Shown: positions 24,236 to 33,651, counted from the stretch's first letter. The stretch: 64,000 bases of DNA from JBBSEZ01 sp038239195 (GCA_038239195.1 JBBSEZ010000002.1:1-64000), one strand, 5' to 3'. The notes: generated by a model not told the origin, from the letters alone. Made by a program: numbers and translations.

Positions 24236-25354
24236 ATGTCGAGCTTGATCGTTGAAGTTTGCCGCGTGGAAGAAGTCCTTCTGCACCCGAACGCCGACCG
24301 CATGTGCATCTGCACCGTGAAGGGCTGGCGCGTCTGCGCGGGCCGAGACCAGGAGACCGGCCGCAACCAGTTCGAGCCGGGCGACCGCTGCGTCTACGTC
24401 CCGCCCGACGCCGTCCTCCCTCCCGAGCTGGCCGACCGGCTCAAGGTCACCAGGTATCTCTCTCCGCTCGCCAAGAACGCCGACGGCGTGCGCGCCCCCG
24501 GCGGGCGGGTGCGCGTGGCCCGGCTGCGCGGCGAGCCGTCCTACGGGCTCATCCTGCGCCCGGAGGGCCCGGCGCTCGAGGTGGGCGACGACGTGGCCGC
24601 GCGCTACGGGATCACCAAGTGGGAGCCGCCGCCGGAGAGCATCGACGGCGAGGCCGAGCGACCGCACCCGGCGTTCCACGCCTACACCGCAATCGAGAAC
24701 TACCGCAACTTCCCCGACCTCATTCCCGAGGGCGAGGAGGTGGTGTTCACGGAGAAGATCCACGGCAAGAACTGCCGGCTCGGCCTGATCGCGACGCCGG
24801 GCGTCGAAGGCGGCTGGACCTTCATGGCCGGCAGCCACGGCCAGCGCCGCAAAGAACTCGACGCCAAGGGCCGCCGCTCGCAGTTCTGGGAAGTGCTTAC
24901 CGAGCCGGTGCGCGCGCTCCTGCGCCACGTGGCGCAGGAGCCGGGCCCGAAAAGTGTGGTGCTGTTCGGCGAGGTCTACGGCTGTGGCGTGCAGGACACG
25001 TGGTACGGCCTGGAGAACGGCCGGTTCGGCTTCCGGGCGTTCGACCTGAGCGTCGATGGCAAGTACGTCGATTTCGACGCGAAGACGGCGCTGTTCGCGA
25101 GGTTCGGCGTCGAGGCGGTGCCCGTCCTCTACCGAGGCCCGTTCCGCAAGGAGAAGGTCGAGGAACACGTCTCCGGGCCAACGACCCTGTGCGCCCCGGA
25201 CAAGGCAGGCAAGTTCAAGGGCCGCGAGGGCATCGTGATCGCGCCGGTGCGCGAGCGAGCAGTCACAACCCCGACGAACCTGTTCGACCGCGTGGTGCTC
25301 AAGGCGATCAGCTTCGAGTACCTCGAGCGCAAGGGCGGGACCGAGGACCACTGA
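24236..25354 (+). CDS. RNA ligase, Rnl5/DraRnl-like
   Basis: 372 residues. An N-terminal OB-like domain (about 1-120) precedes a nucleotidyltransferase domain with the nucleophile motif EKIHGKN, Lys174, then motifs III-like FGEVYG, IV-like EGIVI and V-like RVVLKAIS. The KxHG motif and N-terminal OB domain fit the Deinococcus RNA ligase (Rnl5) group, which seals 3'-OH/5'-phosphate nicks in RNA or RNA-DNA hybrids. GAGGACC precedes the ATG at 24236. It follows leuA by 95 bp and faces the next gene; the neighbours give no link to RNA repair. Confidence 0.82.
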   Translation: MSSLIVEVCRVEEVLLHPNADRMCICTVKGWRVCAGRDQETGRNQFEPGDRCVYVPPDAVLPPELADRLKVTRYLSPLAKNADGVRAPGGRVRVARLRGEPSYGLILRPEGPALEVGDDVAARYGITKWEPPPESIDGEAERPHPAFHAYTAIENYRNFPDLIPEGEEVVFTEKIHGKNCRLGLIATPGVEGGWTFMAGSHGQRRKELDAKGRRSQFWEVLTEPVRALLRHVAQEPGPKSVVLFGEVYGCGVQDTWYGLENGRFGFRAFDLSVDGKYVDFDAKTALFARFGVEAVPVLYRGPFRKEKVEEHVSGPTTLCAPDKAGKFKGREGIVIAPVRERAVTTPTNLFDRVVLKAISFEYLERKGGTEDH

Positions 25355-25383
25355 CTCGTCGGGCAGATACCAGACGCACGCTC

Positions 25384-26742
25384 CTACGCGGTGCGCTTCC
25401 GCCCTTCCCTGACACCATCCTGAATCCGAGAGGCCGGCGGGGCCTCCCTCCGGGCGACCGCCGGCGCCTCTCCCCACGTTTGCAGCAGCAGGCCCGCCAG
25501 GAACACCAGGCCGGCGATCGGCTGAGGCCCCAGGAGGCGGTAGGGGCTGTACCACGGCCCCACACACCCCATGAGTTGCACGGAGAAGAACAATGCGTAA
25601 CTCGCCAGCATCAGGCCCCGCACGAGTGGAGGGACGATGCGCGGGCGCCTCGACACGGTCCCTTCGAGGCATGACTCGCACGGCACGACGGATAGCTCGT
25701 GCGGTTCATCGGGGCCCTCCGCGCGCCGGCCCCAGGTCGAAAGCACGCCCAGCGCCACGCACGGGAGGAGGATCAGGTACGTCGCCGCCTCGCTGGCCGG
25801 CCCCAGGACCGTCATCCACGTGCATCCGAGGCCGAGGGCCAGCGTCAGCGACCGCTGCTCGGATCGTCTCGCCCGCGCGACCCAGCAGATGGCGGCGAAC
25901 GCCAGGCCAGCCGCCACCTCGATCAGCCGGTAGGCATGGAGGGGGATCGGCGTCGCCCAGACGCGGAAGAGCAGTTGCAGGTCGATGTTGGTGCATTCCA
26001 GGCTCCAGCCGGAGCGGTCTTCCCGCGCCGCGTAGCGGAACCAGAGCTGGTACTGGCGCAGCACGTAAGCGGGCTCCTGGCACGCGAAGGGCAGCGCCAG
26101 CCCGACCGCCAGAGCGAGCAAGAACCGCAGGCCGAAGCGGCGCGGATGGAGCACGGCGAGCAGCAGGCCGGCCGCGATCGGATACACCTTCAAGAGAGCG
26201 GCGCAGGCCATGCAGACCGCGGCCACGTTCCAGCGCCGCTTGCCAGCCGCCGCAAAGGCCCCGAGTACCAGTCCGATTACCATGGCGTTGGCCTGACCGT
26301 TGCCCAGGTAGGCCGCCGCCGGGAGCAGCAGGAGGAGCAGCAGCGCCGCCCGGCCTCGCCCGAGTGGCCTGCGCGAGGCAACGATGCCGACCGCGCGGGC
26401 CATCCCCAGGGCCCCGCACAGCAGCGCCGCGACCAGGATCGCTCGCCAGAGGGAATCGGCGACCTTCTGTGGCAGCGGACTAAAGGGCACGAAGCCGACG
26501 GCCACCGCCGGGCTGTAGCGGTAGAGGCCGTGCCCCGCCCCGAGGACCTCTGTGGGGTAGAGGTCTGCCCCTTGCACCCAGTTGCGGCCCCCGGTTTGAT
26601 AGACCGGGAACAGGGTGCGTTCGCCAGGCCCCAGCACCCACAGGCGGGCCCCGATGACGACGAGCGCCACCGCCCACAGGACGATCGCCCACCTTTCCAC
26701 CCAGAGTCGAGAGAGCCACCAACCGCAAAGTTGCTTCCTCAT
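25384..26742 (-). CDS. GT87-family (DUF2029) polytopic glycosyltransferase
   Basis: 452 residues with about 10 hydrophobic segments. The features fit GT87/DUF2029: an early extracytoplasmic loop with GGRNWVQGADLYPTEVL...YRYSPAV, and the repeated YLGNGQANAMVIGL and LLKVYPIA segments. Such enzymes transfer sugars from polyprenyl-phosphate donors on the outside of the inner membrane. GGAGGG lies 7 nt before the ATG at 26742; the longer frame starts at a TTG inside the ribosome-binding site. Two paralogues lie at 29724 and 32179, with a GT2 donor-synthase candidate between them. Confidence 0.85.
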   Translation of the reverse strand: MRKQLCGWWLSRLWVERWAIVLWAVALVVIGARLWVLGPGERTLFPVYQTGGRNWVQGADLYPTEVLGAGHGLYRYSPAVAVGFVPFSPLPQKVADSLWRAILVAALLCGALGMARAVGIVASRRPLGRGRAALLLLLLLPAAAYLGNGQANAMVIGLVLGAFAAAGKRRWNVAAVCMACAALLKVYPIAAGLLLAVLHPRRFGLRFLLALAVGLALPFACQEPAYVLRQYQLWFRYAAREDRSGWSLECTNIDLQLLFRVWATPIPLHAYRLIEVAAGLAFAAICWVARARRSEQRSLTLALGLGCTWMTVLGPASEAATYLILLPCVALGVLSTWGRRAEGPDEPHELSVVPCESCLEGTVSRRPRIVPPLVRGLMLASYALFFSVQLMGCVGPWYSPYRLLGPQPIAGLVFLAGLLLQTWGEAPAVARREAPPASRIQDGVREGRKRTA

Positions 26743-26830
26743 CGCCGACCCTCCGCGCAAAGCATGGTTGCGAAGAATAGATCGGCCGTGGAGGGTGGCG
26801 AAGTTGAGGCAATTTGCGCTTCGCGAGCCC

Positions 26831-26915
26831 TTGGTCCTTCGTGCTTAGTGCTTGGCAAAGAGGGCCCACGCTGTCGTCTGTCTTTGGTAAGCACTAAGCA
26901 CGAAGCACGAAGGAC
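26831..26915. repeat. Long palindromic intergenic repeat, copy 1
   Basis: The left arm TCCTTCGTGCTTAGTGCTT (within 26831-26861) pairs with AAGCACTAAGCACGAAG (within 26881-26915); the loop is about 20 bp. A second member with the same words (GTGCTTAGTGCTTAGCAAAGA) lies at 59407-59492. It lies between the starts/ends of two minus-strand genes. Confidence 0.75.
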
Positions 26916-26919
26916 GAAC

Positions 26920-28377
26920 TCAGCGCGATCGCACGAAGTAGGTCATCCCCTGCCCCGGGGCCTCCCCCAGCCGGCACAGGCGGTCGAAGCGATTGCGCTT
27001 GATGACCTCCAGTAACTGCCGCGCCTCGTCGGGCGTGCTGCCGAACTGCGCCACCAACTGCTCGCCGGCACACAGCGCGTAGCGCCCCTTGACCTGCTTG
27101 ACTGCGAGGGCGTCGGGCTGAAACGTCTGCGCGGCCGCGCCGAGCATCACGCCGCGCGGCGCCTGCCCATTGGTCAGGTAATAGGAGAAGCTCCCGAGAT
27201 GCCACTGTTCCGTGAACCGGTAATGGCGCACGGCCGACAGCGCCAGCCGCGCCTCGTGTTGGTTGGTGCCGAAGCTCGCCAGGACCACCGAGCCCGACGC
27301 CAGCTTCCAGTCGCCGTTCTCCTGGCGCAGATCGACCCGTCGCCAGTCGAACGGCGTGCGCTCGGCGCTGGCCCCGACCTTCTGGGCCCCGCCCAGGGAA
27401 TGCCCGAAGTGCGGTTCGCCGCGCCAGGCGGCCCCCTGCTCGTCCCTCTCGTTCGCGTGCGCCAGGCCGTGCCCCGGCGTCGCCAGCGGTTGGAGGGCCG
27501 GCGTCACCAGGCCATCGAGCTTTGGGCCCCCCGAGTTGCCGTTCGCCTCCTTCGGGAGCTCCGGCGCGCGCGACTGGCGCGGGAAGTGGGGGGCCTCCAG
27601 GCGCCGGCTGGGCGTGGCGCCGGGCCCCTGGGTGCCGGGCAAGCCCGCCTGCGGGTTGACGCCCGACCGCCCCAGGAAGACCATCATCGCCGGCGCGCCG
27701 GGCCCGAGCACGCCGATCTGGGTGAAGCCGTACTTGCGGACCACCGCCAGCGCCTGCTGGGCCTCGGCCGCCTGCTGCCCGAAGTTGAACAGCACCCGCT
27801 GCGCATCGCGCAAGCACCATTGACCCTGGACCTGCTCGACGCGCAGCCCGGCGGGCACCAGGGGCAGGATGCGCAGCCCCGGCGCGAAGGCGTGCGGCGC
27901 CTGGCCGTCCACCAACCAGTATTCCATGACGGGCCCCACTCCGCCGACGATGCCGTACTGACTGAGGTGCAACGACCGGATCAAGCGTAGCGCCTGGCGC
28001 GCCTCCTGCTCGCGCGGCCCGAAGTCCTTGAGCACCTGGCCCCCCGCGCTCAACTGCCAGTGATGGCTCGACCACTGGAGCCGCACGGCATCGGGGTCGA
28101 AGTTGCGCAGGTTCTCGGCCAGCGCCGGCCCCTCCGCGCTCGCGCTGGAAGGGGGCGCAGCGACGCCCCGCGGCCCGGAGGTCGGCACCGGGGCGGGTCG
28201 GTCGCTGAAGGCCGAGCGCGGACCAACGAGGATTGGTGCCGACGGCGACAGAGGGGAAGGCGAGGGGGTGCCCGTCCGCCGATCGCCAAGGGTGGGGCTG
28301 ACGAGCGGGGCGGGCGGCTGGGCACGCGCCGGGAACGCAGCCAGACCACCCGCCAGCACCAGGACGAAGCGACGCAT
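26920..28377 (-). CDS. Secreted protein with four repeated modules
   Basis: 485 residues from ATG at 28377 (AGGAGGG 5-6 nt upstream). It has an N-terminal signal peptide cleaved near AAFPARAQ, a Pro/Ser-rich linker to about 90, then four modules of about 65 residues at roughly 93-163, 171-236, 343-406 and 419-482. Each follows the plan F-x-P/W...W/Y-x-L...VL-x-x-FG...EA-x-x-AL...Y-x-F...LG, and modules 1 and 3 share YWLVDGQAP/YYLTNGQAP, so the protein may come from a duplicated pair. No known family is recognised; such repeats could be carbohydrate- or protein-binding. Periplasmic or extracellular. Confidence 0.75.
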   Translation of the reverse strand: MRRFVLVLAGGLAAFPARAQPPAPLVSPTLGDRRTGTPSPSPLSPSAPILVGPRSAFSDRPAPVPTSGPRGVAAPPSSASAEGPALAENLRNFDPDAVRLQWSSHHWQLSAGGQVLKDFGPREQEARQALRLIRSLHLSQYGIVGGVGPVMEYWLVDGQAPHAFAPGLRILPLVPAGLRVEQVQGQWCLRDAQRVLFNFGQQAAEAQQALAVVRKYGFTQIGVLGPGAPAMMVFLGRSGVNPQAGLPGTQGPGATPSRRLEAPHFPRQSRAPELPKEANGNSGGPKLDGLVTPALQPLATPGHGLAHANERDEQGAAWRGEPHFGHSLGGAQKVGASAERTPFDWRRVDLRQENGDWKLASGSVVLASFGTNQHEARLALSAVRHYRFTEQWHLGSFSYYLTNGQAPRGVMLGAAAQTFQPDALAVKQVKGRYALCAGEQLVAQFGSTPDEARQLLEVIKRNRFDRLCRLGEAPGQGMTYFVRSR

Positions 28378-28825
28378 GGGGCCCTCCTCTCTTGCCGCTC
28401 CCAGCCCGGGCGCGCCTCGGCGGCACTTGGGGCAAGGTGTGCGGATCATTCCTTCTCTATCGGCATCGGGGCCGGAGAACGTGAGGGGACCGTTGGCGCA
28501 AGCCCCATCCGCGACCGGGTCAAACTCCGATAAGCAAGGAGTGAAACGGACAGCCAGGGAAGTTGCGGAGGGTGGGTTGGCGGGGCGGCGCGGAACCGCC
28601 AGGCCTTTCCCAAACCCTCCTTCCTGCGCCGCAGGCCACGTCGCCCCCGTCCTCCGGCTGTTGGCCTTTACTTCCGCAACGCGATTGGTTGAAATCGCGC
28701 CCCCTACGGTTGTCGGAGCAGGCAGGCCTCGCGAACGCCTCCTGATAGGTGTGGGTGGCCCAGCCCCTCACGCCCGCTTGAGGGACCGAGCTGCCCGAGC
28801 CCGCGCCAGGAGGAATGAGCCGTCC
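28378..28825. other. Intergenic region between divergent genes
   Basis: About 450 bp between the secreted repeat protein (minus) and the HpnK-like gene (plus). It holds the 7-bp inverted repeat CGCGATT-ggttga-AATCGCG (near 28680-28700) and no credible reading frame. It should contain both promoters, but I see no strong hexamer pair. Confidence 0.5.
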
Positions 28826-29734
28826 ATGCCAGCGACCCGCTCCCTTTGCGTCATCGCCGACGACTATGGAATCGGCCGCGAGACCTCCCGCGCCATCCTG
28901 GAACTGGCTCAGCACGGGGCCGTGACCGGCACCGTCTTGCTGGTGAACGCGCCCGACGCCGAGGAGTCCGTCCGTGCCTGGCAGAAGGCCCAACCGCCCG
29001 CCGACCTCGGCTGGCATCCCTGCCTCACCCTGGACGCGCCGGTCGCCCCGGCGGGGCGCGTGCGGAGCCTGGTCGGCCCCGACGGCAACCTCTGGCCGCT
29101 GGGCAAGTTCCTCACGCGCCTCGCCCTCGGGCTCATCCGCCGCACCGAGATCGAAAGAGAACTGCGAGCGCAGTACGGGCGGTTCCTCGAGATGGTCGGC
29201 CACCCCCCCGCCGTCGTCAACTCGCACCAGCACACCAGCCTGTTCCCTCCCGTGGGCGCTTGCCTGCGCCGCATCCTCGCCGAGGGGCCTGTGGTCCCCT
29301 ACCTGCGCCGGGTGCGCGAGCCGTGGTCGCTGCTCGCGACCGTCCCGGGGGCACGCATCAAGCGCTTCGGGCTCACCCTCCTGGGCCGGGTGGAGGCGTC
29401 CCGGCAACGGCGGGCCGGCTTCCCCGGCGCCGACTGGCTGGCCGGCATCACCGACCCCCTCTGGGTGAGCGACGATCGATTTTTCGCCCGCATCCTGCAC
29501 CGCGTCCCGGGCCGCGAGGTCGAGTTGATCTGCCACCCCGGCCATTACGACGAGTCGCTCGTTGGCCGCGACTGCACCGCGGACGACGGCCTCCTCCAGC
29601 GCCGGATCGACGAGGAGCGCCTGCTCCGCCAGCCCGCCTTCCTGGAGGCGTGCAAGGAGGCCGGCTTCGCCCTCGTCCGACCGTCCGGCTTGCTCGCCCG
29701 CCTCTGTCCCGCGAGGCACTCCTATGCGGCCTGA
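28826..29734 (+). CDS. ChbG/HpnK-family (YdjC) carbohydrate deacetylase
   Basis: 302 residues. The metal-site motifs of the YdjC fold are present: VIADDYG (Asp pair, about 12-15), GWHPCLT and NSHQHT, with a later CHPGHYDE. The family removes N-acetyl groups from diacetylchitobiose (ChbG) or acts in hopanoid/glycolipid synthesis (HpnK). AGGAGG lies 14 nt before the ATG at 28826; an out-of-frame ATG at 28815 lies nearer. It heads a plus-strand run with GT87, GT2 and GT87 genes, as in hopanoid or lipid-glycan loci, so a deacetylation step on a lipid-linked sugar is the likely role. Confidence 0.82.
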   Translation: MPATRSLCVIADDYGIGRETSRAILELAQHGAVTGTVLLVNAPDAEESVRAWQKAQPPADLGWHPCLTLDAPVAPAGRVRSLVGPDGNLWPLGKFLTRLALGLIRRTEIERELRAQYGRFLEMVGHPPAVVNSHQHTSLFPPVGACLRRILAEGPVVPYLRRVREPWSLLATVPGARIKRFGLTLLGRVEASRQRRAGFPGADWLAGITDPLWVSDDRFFARILHRVPGREVELICHPGHYDESLVGRDCTADDGLLQRRIDEERLLRQPAFLEACKEAGFALVRPSGLLARLCPARHSYAA

Positions 29735-31064
29735 CGTCCTCCCAAGCTGGTCGCCCGCCTTGGAGAGGCCAGCCTTCCACGGTCGGCTCTCCCTGCGGAG
29801 GGCGGCAATAGGGGGGGGCGGGCCCCTCTCTTTCCAGGCCCCTTCTCGCATCGTCCGGCGCGCGCCCGGGATGGCCTCGGATAGCCTCGTCAAGGTTGCC
29901 GTGATGGTCTGGGCCCTCGCGTTGCTCGCGGTGTGCGCGCGCAGCGCGATCGACCCGCACAGGCGCTCACTGTACGCGACCTGGGCTGCGGCCGGCGGGA
30001 ACTGGGTCGCCGGGGCCAACGCCTACGACACGCCCCAGGGCCCCCACTTGAGTTCGTACCGCTACGCCCCCCCTGTGACCGCCTTGCTGGCGCCCTGGTA
30101 CTACCTCCCCGAGAGGCTGGGCAACGTGCTTTGGCGCCTGGGCAACGCCGCGGCCGTTCTTGGCGCCTTCGCCTGGTGGCTTCGCAGCGCCGCCCCCATG
30201 CATACGACGCCTCGGCAACGAGGACTGCTCTACCTTCTCCTCGTCCCACTGTCTCTGAACAACCTCAACAACGCCCAGTCGAACCTGCTGCTGGCCGCCT
30301 TGCTCCTCGCAGCGCTTGCGGCGGTCGCCCGGGAGCGCTTCTGGGTGGCGGGCCTCTGCGTGGCCTTCGCCGTCGCCCTGAAGGGCTATCCGCTCGCGGT
30401 GGGCCTGCTGATCCTGGCCGCTTACCCGCGACGCTTCGCCGCGCCCCTGCTCTTCGGCCTGGCCGTCGTCGCTGCCCTGCCCTTCCTGCTTCAGGGGCCC
30501 GAGTACGTCGCCCAGCAGTACCTGAACTATTACGAGGGGCTGCGACACAACGAGGCACGCCGCCACTGGCCCAGTCACGTGGCCTACCGCGACCTCTGGC
30601 TGCTCCTGCGGGTCTGGCAGGTGCCGATCAGCGCCCCCGCCTACCAGGCCGTTCAGGTGCTGGCGGGAGCGGGCTGTGCCGCCGTGGTGGCCCTCGGCCG
30701 CTGGCGCGGGTGGTCGAGCCGGCGCGTGCTGGAGATCGTGTTCGTGCTCGGCACCTGCTGGATGATGGCGTGCGGGCCCGCCACGGAGTCGTCCACCTAC
30801 GCTCTGCTGGGCCCCGCCCTGGCGTGGTGGCTCTTCCGCGCCGGACAGGAGCGCAGCCCGGCGCCGAGGGCTTTGGTTCAGACGGCGGCGGGCCTGCTTT
30901 TGCTGTGCGTCCTGTCCGGCCTTACGCCGCACGCACCGCGCTTCCATGCCCTCGCCCTGCACCCCCTTGCGGTGCTCTTGCTGGCAGGGAGCTACCTCCT
31001 GGCGGGGGCCCTCGCCAGCGCGTCGAACGTCCTGGCCGCACCGAGCGCCGCTTTGGAAGGATGA
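29724..31064 (+). CDS. GT87-family (DUF2029) polytopic glycosyltransferase
   Basis: 446 residues if translation starts at the ATG at 29724, which overlaps the HpnK-like gene by 11 bp; an ATG at 29871 gives 397 residues and begins right before the first membrane helix. About 9-10 transmembrane segments. It shares family features with its two paralogues: WVAGANAYDTPQGPH...YRYAPPV, LSLNNLNNAQSNLLL and ALKGYPLAVG. Likely role: outer-face transfer of a sugar from a polyprenyl-phosphate donor. The stop codon and last residues fall in a palindromic repeat (31055-31114), which may have trimmed the C-terminus. Confidence 0.82.
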   Translation: MRPDVLPSWSPALERPAFHGRLSLRRAAIGGGGPLSFQAPSRIVRRAPGMASDSLVKVAVMVWALALLAVCARSAIDPHRRSLYATWAAAGGNWVAGANAYDTPQGPHLSSYRYAPPVTALLAPWYYLPERLGNVLWRLGNAAAVLGAFAWWLRSAAPMHTTPRQRGLLYLLLVPLSLNNLNNAQSNLLLAALLLAALAAVARERFWVAGLCVAFAVALKGYPLAVGLLILAAYPRRFAAPLLFGLAVVAALPFLLQGPEYVAQQYLNYYEGLRHNEARRHWPSHVAYRDLWLLLRVWQVPISAPAYQAVQVLAGAGCAAVVALGRWRGWSSRRVLEIVFVLGTCWMMACGPATESSTYALLGPALAWWLFRAGQERSPAPRALVQTAAGLLLLCVLSGLTPHAPRFHALALHPLAVLLLAGSYLLAGALASASNVLAAPSAALEG

Positions 31065-31114
31065 AGGATGAACCGGACAGAGCGGCCTCTCGATTCATCC
31101 TGCATCCTGCATCC
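31055..31114. repeat. Palindromic intergenic repeat (GGATGAAGGATGAA type)
   Basis: GGAAGGATGAAGGATGAA (31055-31072) faces TTCATCCTGCATCCTGCATCC (31094-31114), imperfect arms around a 21-bp loop. The GT87 stop (31062-31064) lies in the left arm, and the ribosome-binding site of the GT2 gene starts 5 bp after the right arm. Confidence 0.6.
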
Positions 31115-31133
31115 TTTTGAAGAGGAGAGGCCA

Positions 31134-32153
31134 ATGACTTCGCCCCCGCGCAAGCTGAGCATCGTCTGCCCGGCGTACGAAGAGAAGGAGGTCCTCCCCG
31201 CCTTCCACGCCGAGTTGTGCGCCGTGCTCGACACGCTGGGCCCCGAATACAGCATCGAGATCGTGTACGTCGATGACGGCTCGCGCGACGGGACCCTCGA
31301 GGTGCTGCGGGAGCTCGCGAAGCAGGACCACCGAGCCCGCTACCTGTCGCTGAGCCGAAACTTCGGCAAAGAGGCCGCCTTGACCGCCGGGCTGGAACAC
31401 GCTCGCGGCGACGTCGTCATCACCCTGGACACCGATCTGCAACACCCCCCCGCCCTCATCCCCACCCTGCTCGAGCGCTGGCGCGAGGGCCACGACATCG
31501 TCTTCACCCTCCGCCAGGACGACCCCCAGCTTGGGCCGTTCAAGCGACTGACTTCTCAGGCCTTCCACCGGTTGATGCGCTGGCTCAGCGACAGCGAGGT
31601 CTCGACCGACGCCTCCGACTATCGTCTGATGTCCCGCAAGGCGGTCGATGGCCTGCTCTCCCTTCGCGAGACCCATCGCTTTCTGCGCAGCATGGTGAGC
31701 TGGCTGGGCTTCCCGGCCACGACGGTCCTGTTTCAGGTAGCCAGTCGGGGCGGCGGCGTCTCGAAGTTCACGCTGGGGCCCCTCCTGAAGCTCGCCTGCG
31801 ATGGCATGCTGTCGTTCTCCAAAGTGCCGCTGCGGCTGTCGCTGCTGGCCGGCCTGGTTGTAGGCCTGCTCGGCCCGCTCGTCGGGGCTGCGGCGCTGGC
31901 GACCGCCCTGCTCGGCGCACCGCTGTTCCCGGCGGGCGTGGGGGCGATCCTCGTCGCGGTGTTGGTCGTGGGGGGCCTGGTCCTCTGTGGGCTGGGGATC
32001 GTCGGCGAGTACGTCGGGCGGATTTACGAGGAGGTCAAGGGCCGACCCCTCTACCTGCTCAAGGAAGCGCTGCCCTCGGCCGACCGACCGGCGGGGCTTG
32101 CCTCCGCCGACCGGGCGAGCCCGGGGGGCCCGCGCAACGTGTCGGCTGCCTGA
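31134..32153 (+). CDS. GT2 glycosyltransferase, polyprenyl-phosphate sugar synthase type
   Basis: 339 residues. The N-terminal GT-A domain (1-225) has LSIVCPAYEE, the nucleotide-site VDDGSRDGT, metal-site LDTDLQHPP and RNFGKEAAL, characteristic of DPM1/GtrB/ArnC-like enzymes. Two C-terminal transmembrane helices (about 235-300) match the GtrB class, which makes polyprenyl-phosphate-sugar on the cytoplasmic face. AGAGGAG lies 7-8 nt upstream. Flanked by two GT87 enzymes that would use such donors outside, so the three form a credible pathway. Confidence 0.88.
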   Translation: MTSPPRKLSIVCPAYEEKEVLPAFHAELCAVLDTLGPEYSIEIVYVDDGSRDGTLEVLRELAKQDHRARYLSLSRNFGKEAALTAGLEHARGDVVITLDTDLQHPPALIPTLLERWREGHDIVFTLRQDDPQLGPFKRLTSQAFHRLMRWLSDSEVSTDASDYRLMSRKAVDGLLSLRETHRFLRSMVSWLGFPATTVLFQVASRGGGVSKFTLGPLLKLACDGMLSFSKVPLRLSLLAGLVVGLLGPLVGAAALATALLGAPLFPAGVGAILVAVLVVGGLVLCGLGIVGEYVGRIYEEVKGRPLYLLKEALPSADRPAGLASADRASPGGPRNVSAA

Positions 32154-32178
32154 CCCTGCTCGACCGAAGGAGGCTTCC

Positions 32179-33651
32179 GTGCGCATCAGTTTCCTCGCGC
32201 GTCCGCTGTCGAGGCTCGAAAAAGCGGGGCTGCTCGCCCTCTTCCTCGCCTTCGCCGGCTTCGGCGCGCTGGTGCTCCAGCGCTCCGCCTTCCTCAAGCG
32301 CCGCATGGGGGACACGGGCGTCTACCTGCGCGCCGGCTGGGCGGTCAAGGCGGGCGGGCACGACCTCTACCGCGTCACCTGCGACAACCGCTGGCACTAC
32401 TGCTACCCCCCGACCTACGCCGTCCTCATGGTCCCCCTCGCCGACCCGCCTGACCGCGACGCCGGCCTCGCCGCCGCCACGACCGCCGGCCTTGTCGGCG
32501 GCCCGGGGGGAGCGGGCCCCTTGCTCGCGGCCACTGCGCTGGCCGCCAGCCCCCTCCCCTTCCAGCCCGGGCCGCCGGGCGGCCTGCCCTACCCTGTCTC
32601 GATCGCCGTCTGCTACGCCTTCAACCTGCTGTGCCTCGCCCTGGCCGTCCATCTCCTGGCCGGCGCCCTGAGCGAGTCCTCGCCCAGCCCCGGCCTGCGA
32701 CGGTTGTCCGCCGGGTCGCGCGGCTGGTGGGCGATGCGCATCCTCCCCGTCCTCGTCTGCTTGCCGCCGATCGGCCACACCCTCATGCGCGGCCAGACCA
32801 ACCTCCTGCTCCTCCTGTTCGTCTGCGGCATGGTTGCCTGCATGCTCCGCCAGCAGCCGGCCCGGGCGGGCGCCTGGCTGGCCGGCGCCATCTGCCTGAA
32901 GATCTTCCCCGCCTACCTGCTTCTCGTTCCCCTGCTCCGCCGCGACGGGCGATGCCTGGCCGGCTGTGCCCTCGGCCTGGTCGTCGGGCTCGGCCTGGTC
33001 CCCCTTGCCGCCATGGGGCCCCGGCAGACGGTCGCCTGCTACCAGGATCTCGCCGAGGTGCTGATCGCCCCGGCCCTCAACCTCGGTGGGGACTCGTCGC
33101 GCGCCAAGGAGCTCCTCGAGGTGAACGCCACCGACAACGTCTCCTTCCAGAGCGCCCTGCACAATAACCTGTACCCCATCCAGGCGCTTCGGCCAAGGGT
33201 CGCTTCCCCGGCCGTGCGCAACGCCCATCTGCTCCTTGGCGCGGCGCTGACGCTGCTGACGCTGCTCGTTGGGCGGCGGGCCTGGCGCGGCACGGGGCCG
33301 GAGTTGGCGTTGATGATCGGGGCGCTGGTGCTGGTGATGCTGCCGTGTAGCCCGGTCTGTCACTCGCATTACTTCGCCCTCTCGGTGGTGATGGTGATGG
33401 CCCTGCTCGCGGTGGCGTGGGAGCGCGACGCCATCACCCCGTTAAGTTGGGCCCTCGTAGGCGTTTTCGCGCTCCAGGGGGCCGGGAACGCCCTGACGCA
33501 CCTGCCCGCGCTGGAGCGCTTCAAGGACGCCGGGGCGGCGCTGGGCCTTGCGCTGACGCTGTGGGCGACCGGCTGCGTCGTGATGCTGCGCCGGCGCCCC
33601 TTGCCGGCGGCGCAGGCGGAAGCCGCCCCTGCGCTCTCGCGGGCGGCCTAG
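32179..33651 (+). CDS. GT87-family (DUF2029) polytopic glycosyltransferase
   Basis: 490 residues from GTG at 32179, with AAGGAGG 6 nt upstream; it begins 25 bp after the GT2 gene. About 10 hydrophobic segments with the family patterns GDTGVYLRAGWAVKAGGHDLYRV, LMRGQTNLLLLL and LKIFPAY. It is longer than its paralogues, with an Ala/Gly-rich insert near 95-135. Expected to use the polyprenyl-phosphate sugar made by the upstream GT2. The acceptor is unknown. Confidence 0.86.
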   Translation: MRISFLARPLSRLEKAGLLALFLAFAGFGALVLQRSAFLKRRMGDTGVYLRAGWAVKAGGHDLYRVTCDNRWHYCYPPTYAVLMVPLADPPDRDAGLAAATTAGLVGGPGGAGPLLAATALAASPLPFQPGPPGGLPYPVSIAVCYAFNLLCLALAVHLLAGALSESSPSPGLRRLSAGSRGWWAMRILPVLVCLPPIGHTLMRGQTNLLLLLFVCGMVACMLRQQPARAGAWLAGAICLKIFPAYLLLVPLLRRDGRCLAGCALGLVVGLGLVPLAAMGPRQTVACYQDLAEVLIAPALNLGGDSSRAKELLEVNATDNVSFQSALHNNLYPIQALRPRVASPAVRNAHLLLGAALTLLTLLVGRRAWRGTGPELALMIGALVLVMLPCSPVCHSHYFALSVVMVMALLAVAWERDAITPLSWALVGVFALQGAGNALTHLPALERFKDAGAALGLALTLWATGCVVMLRRRPLPAAQAEAAPALSRAA

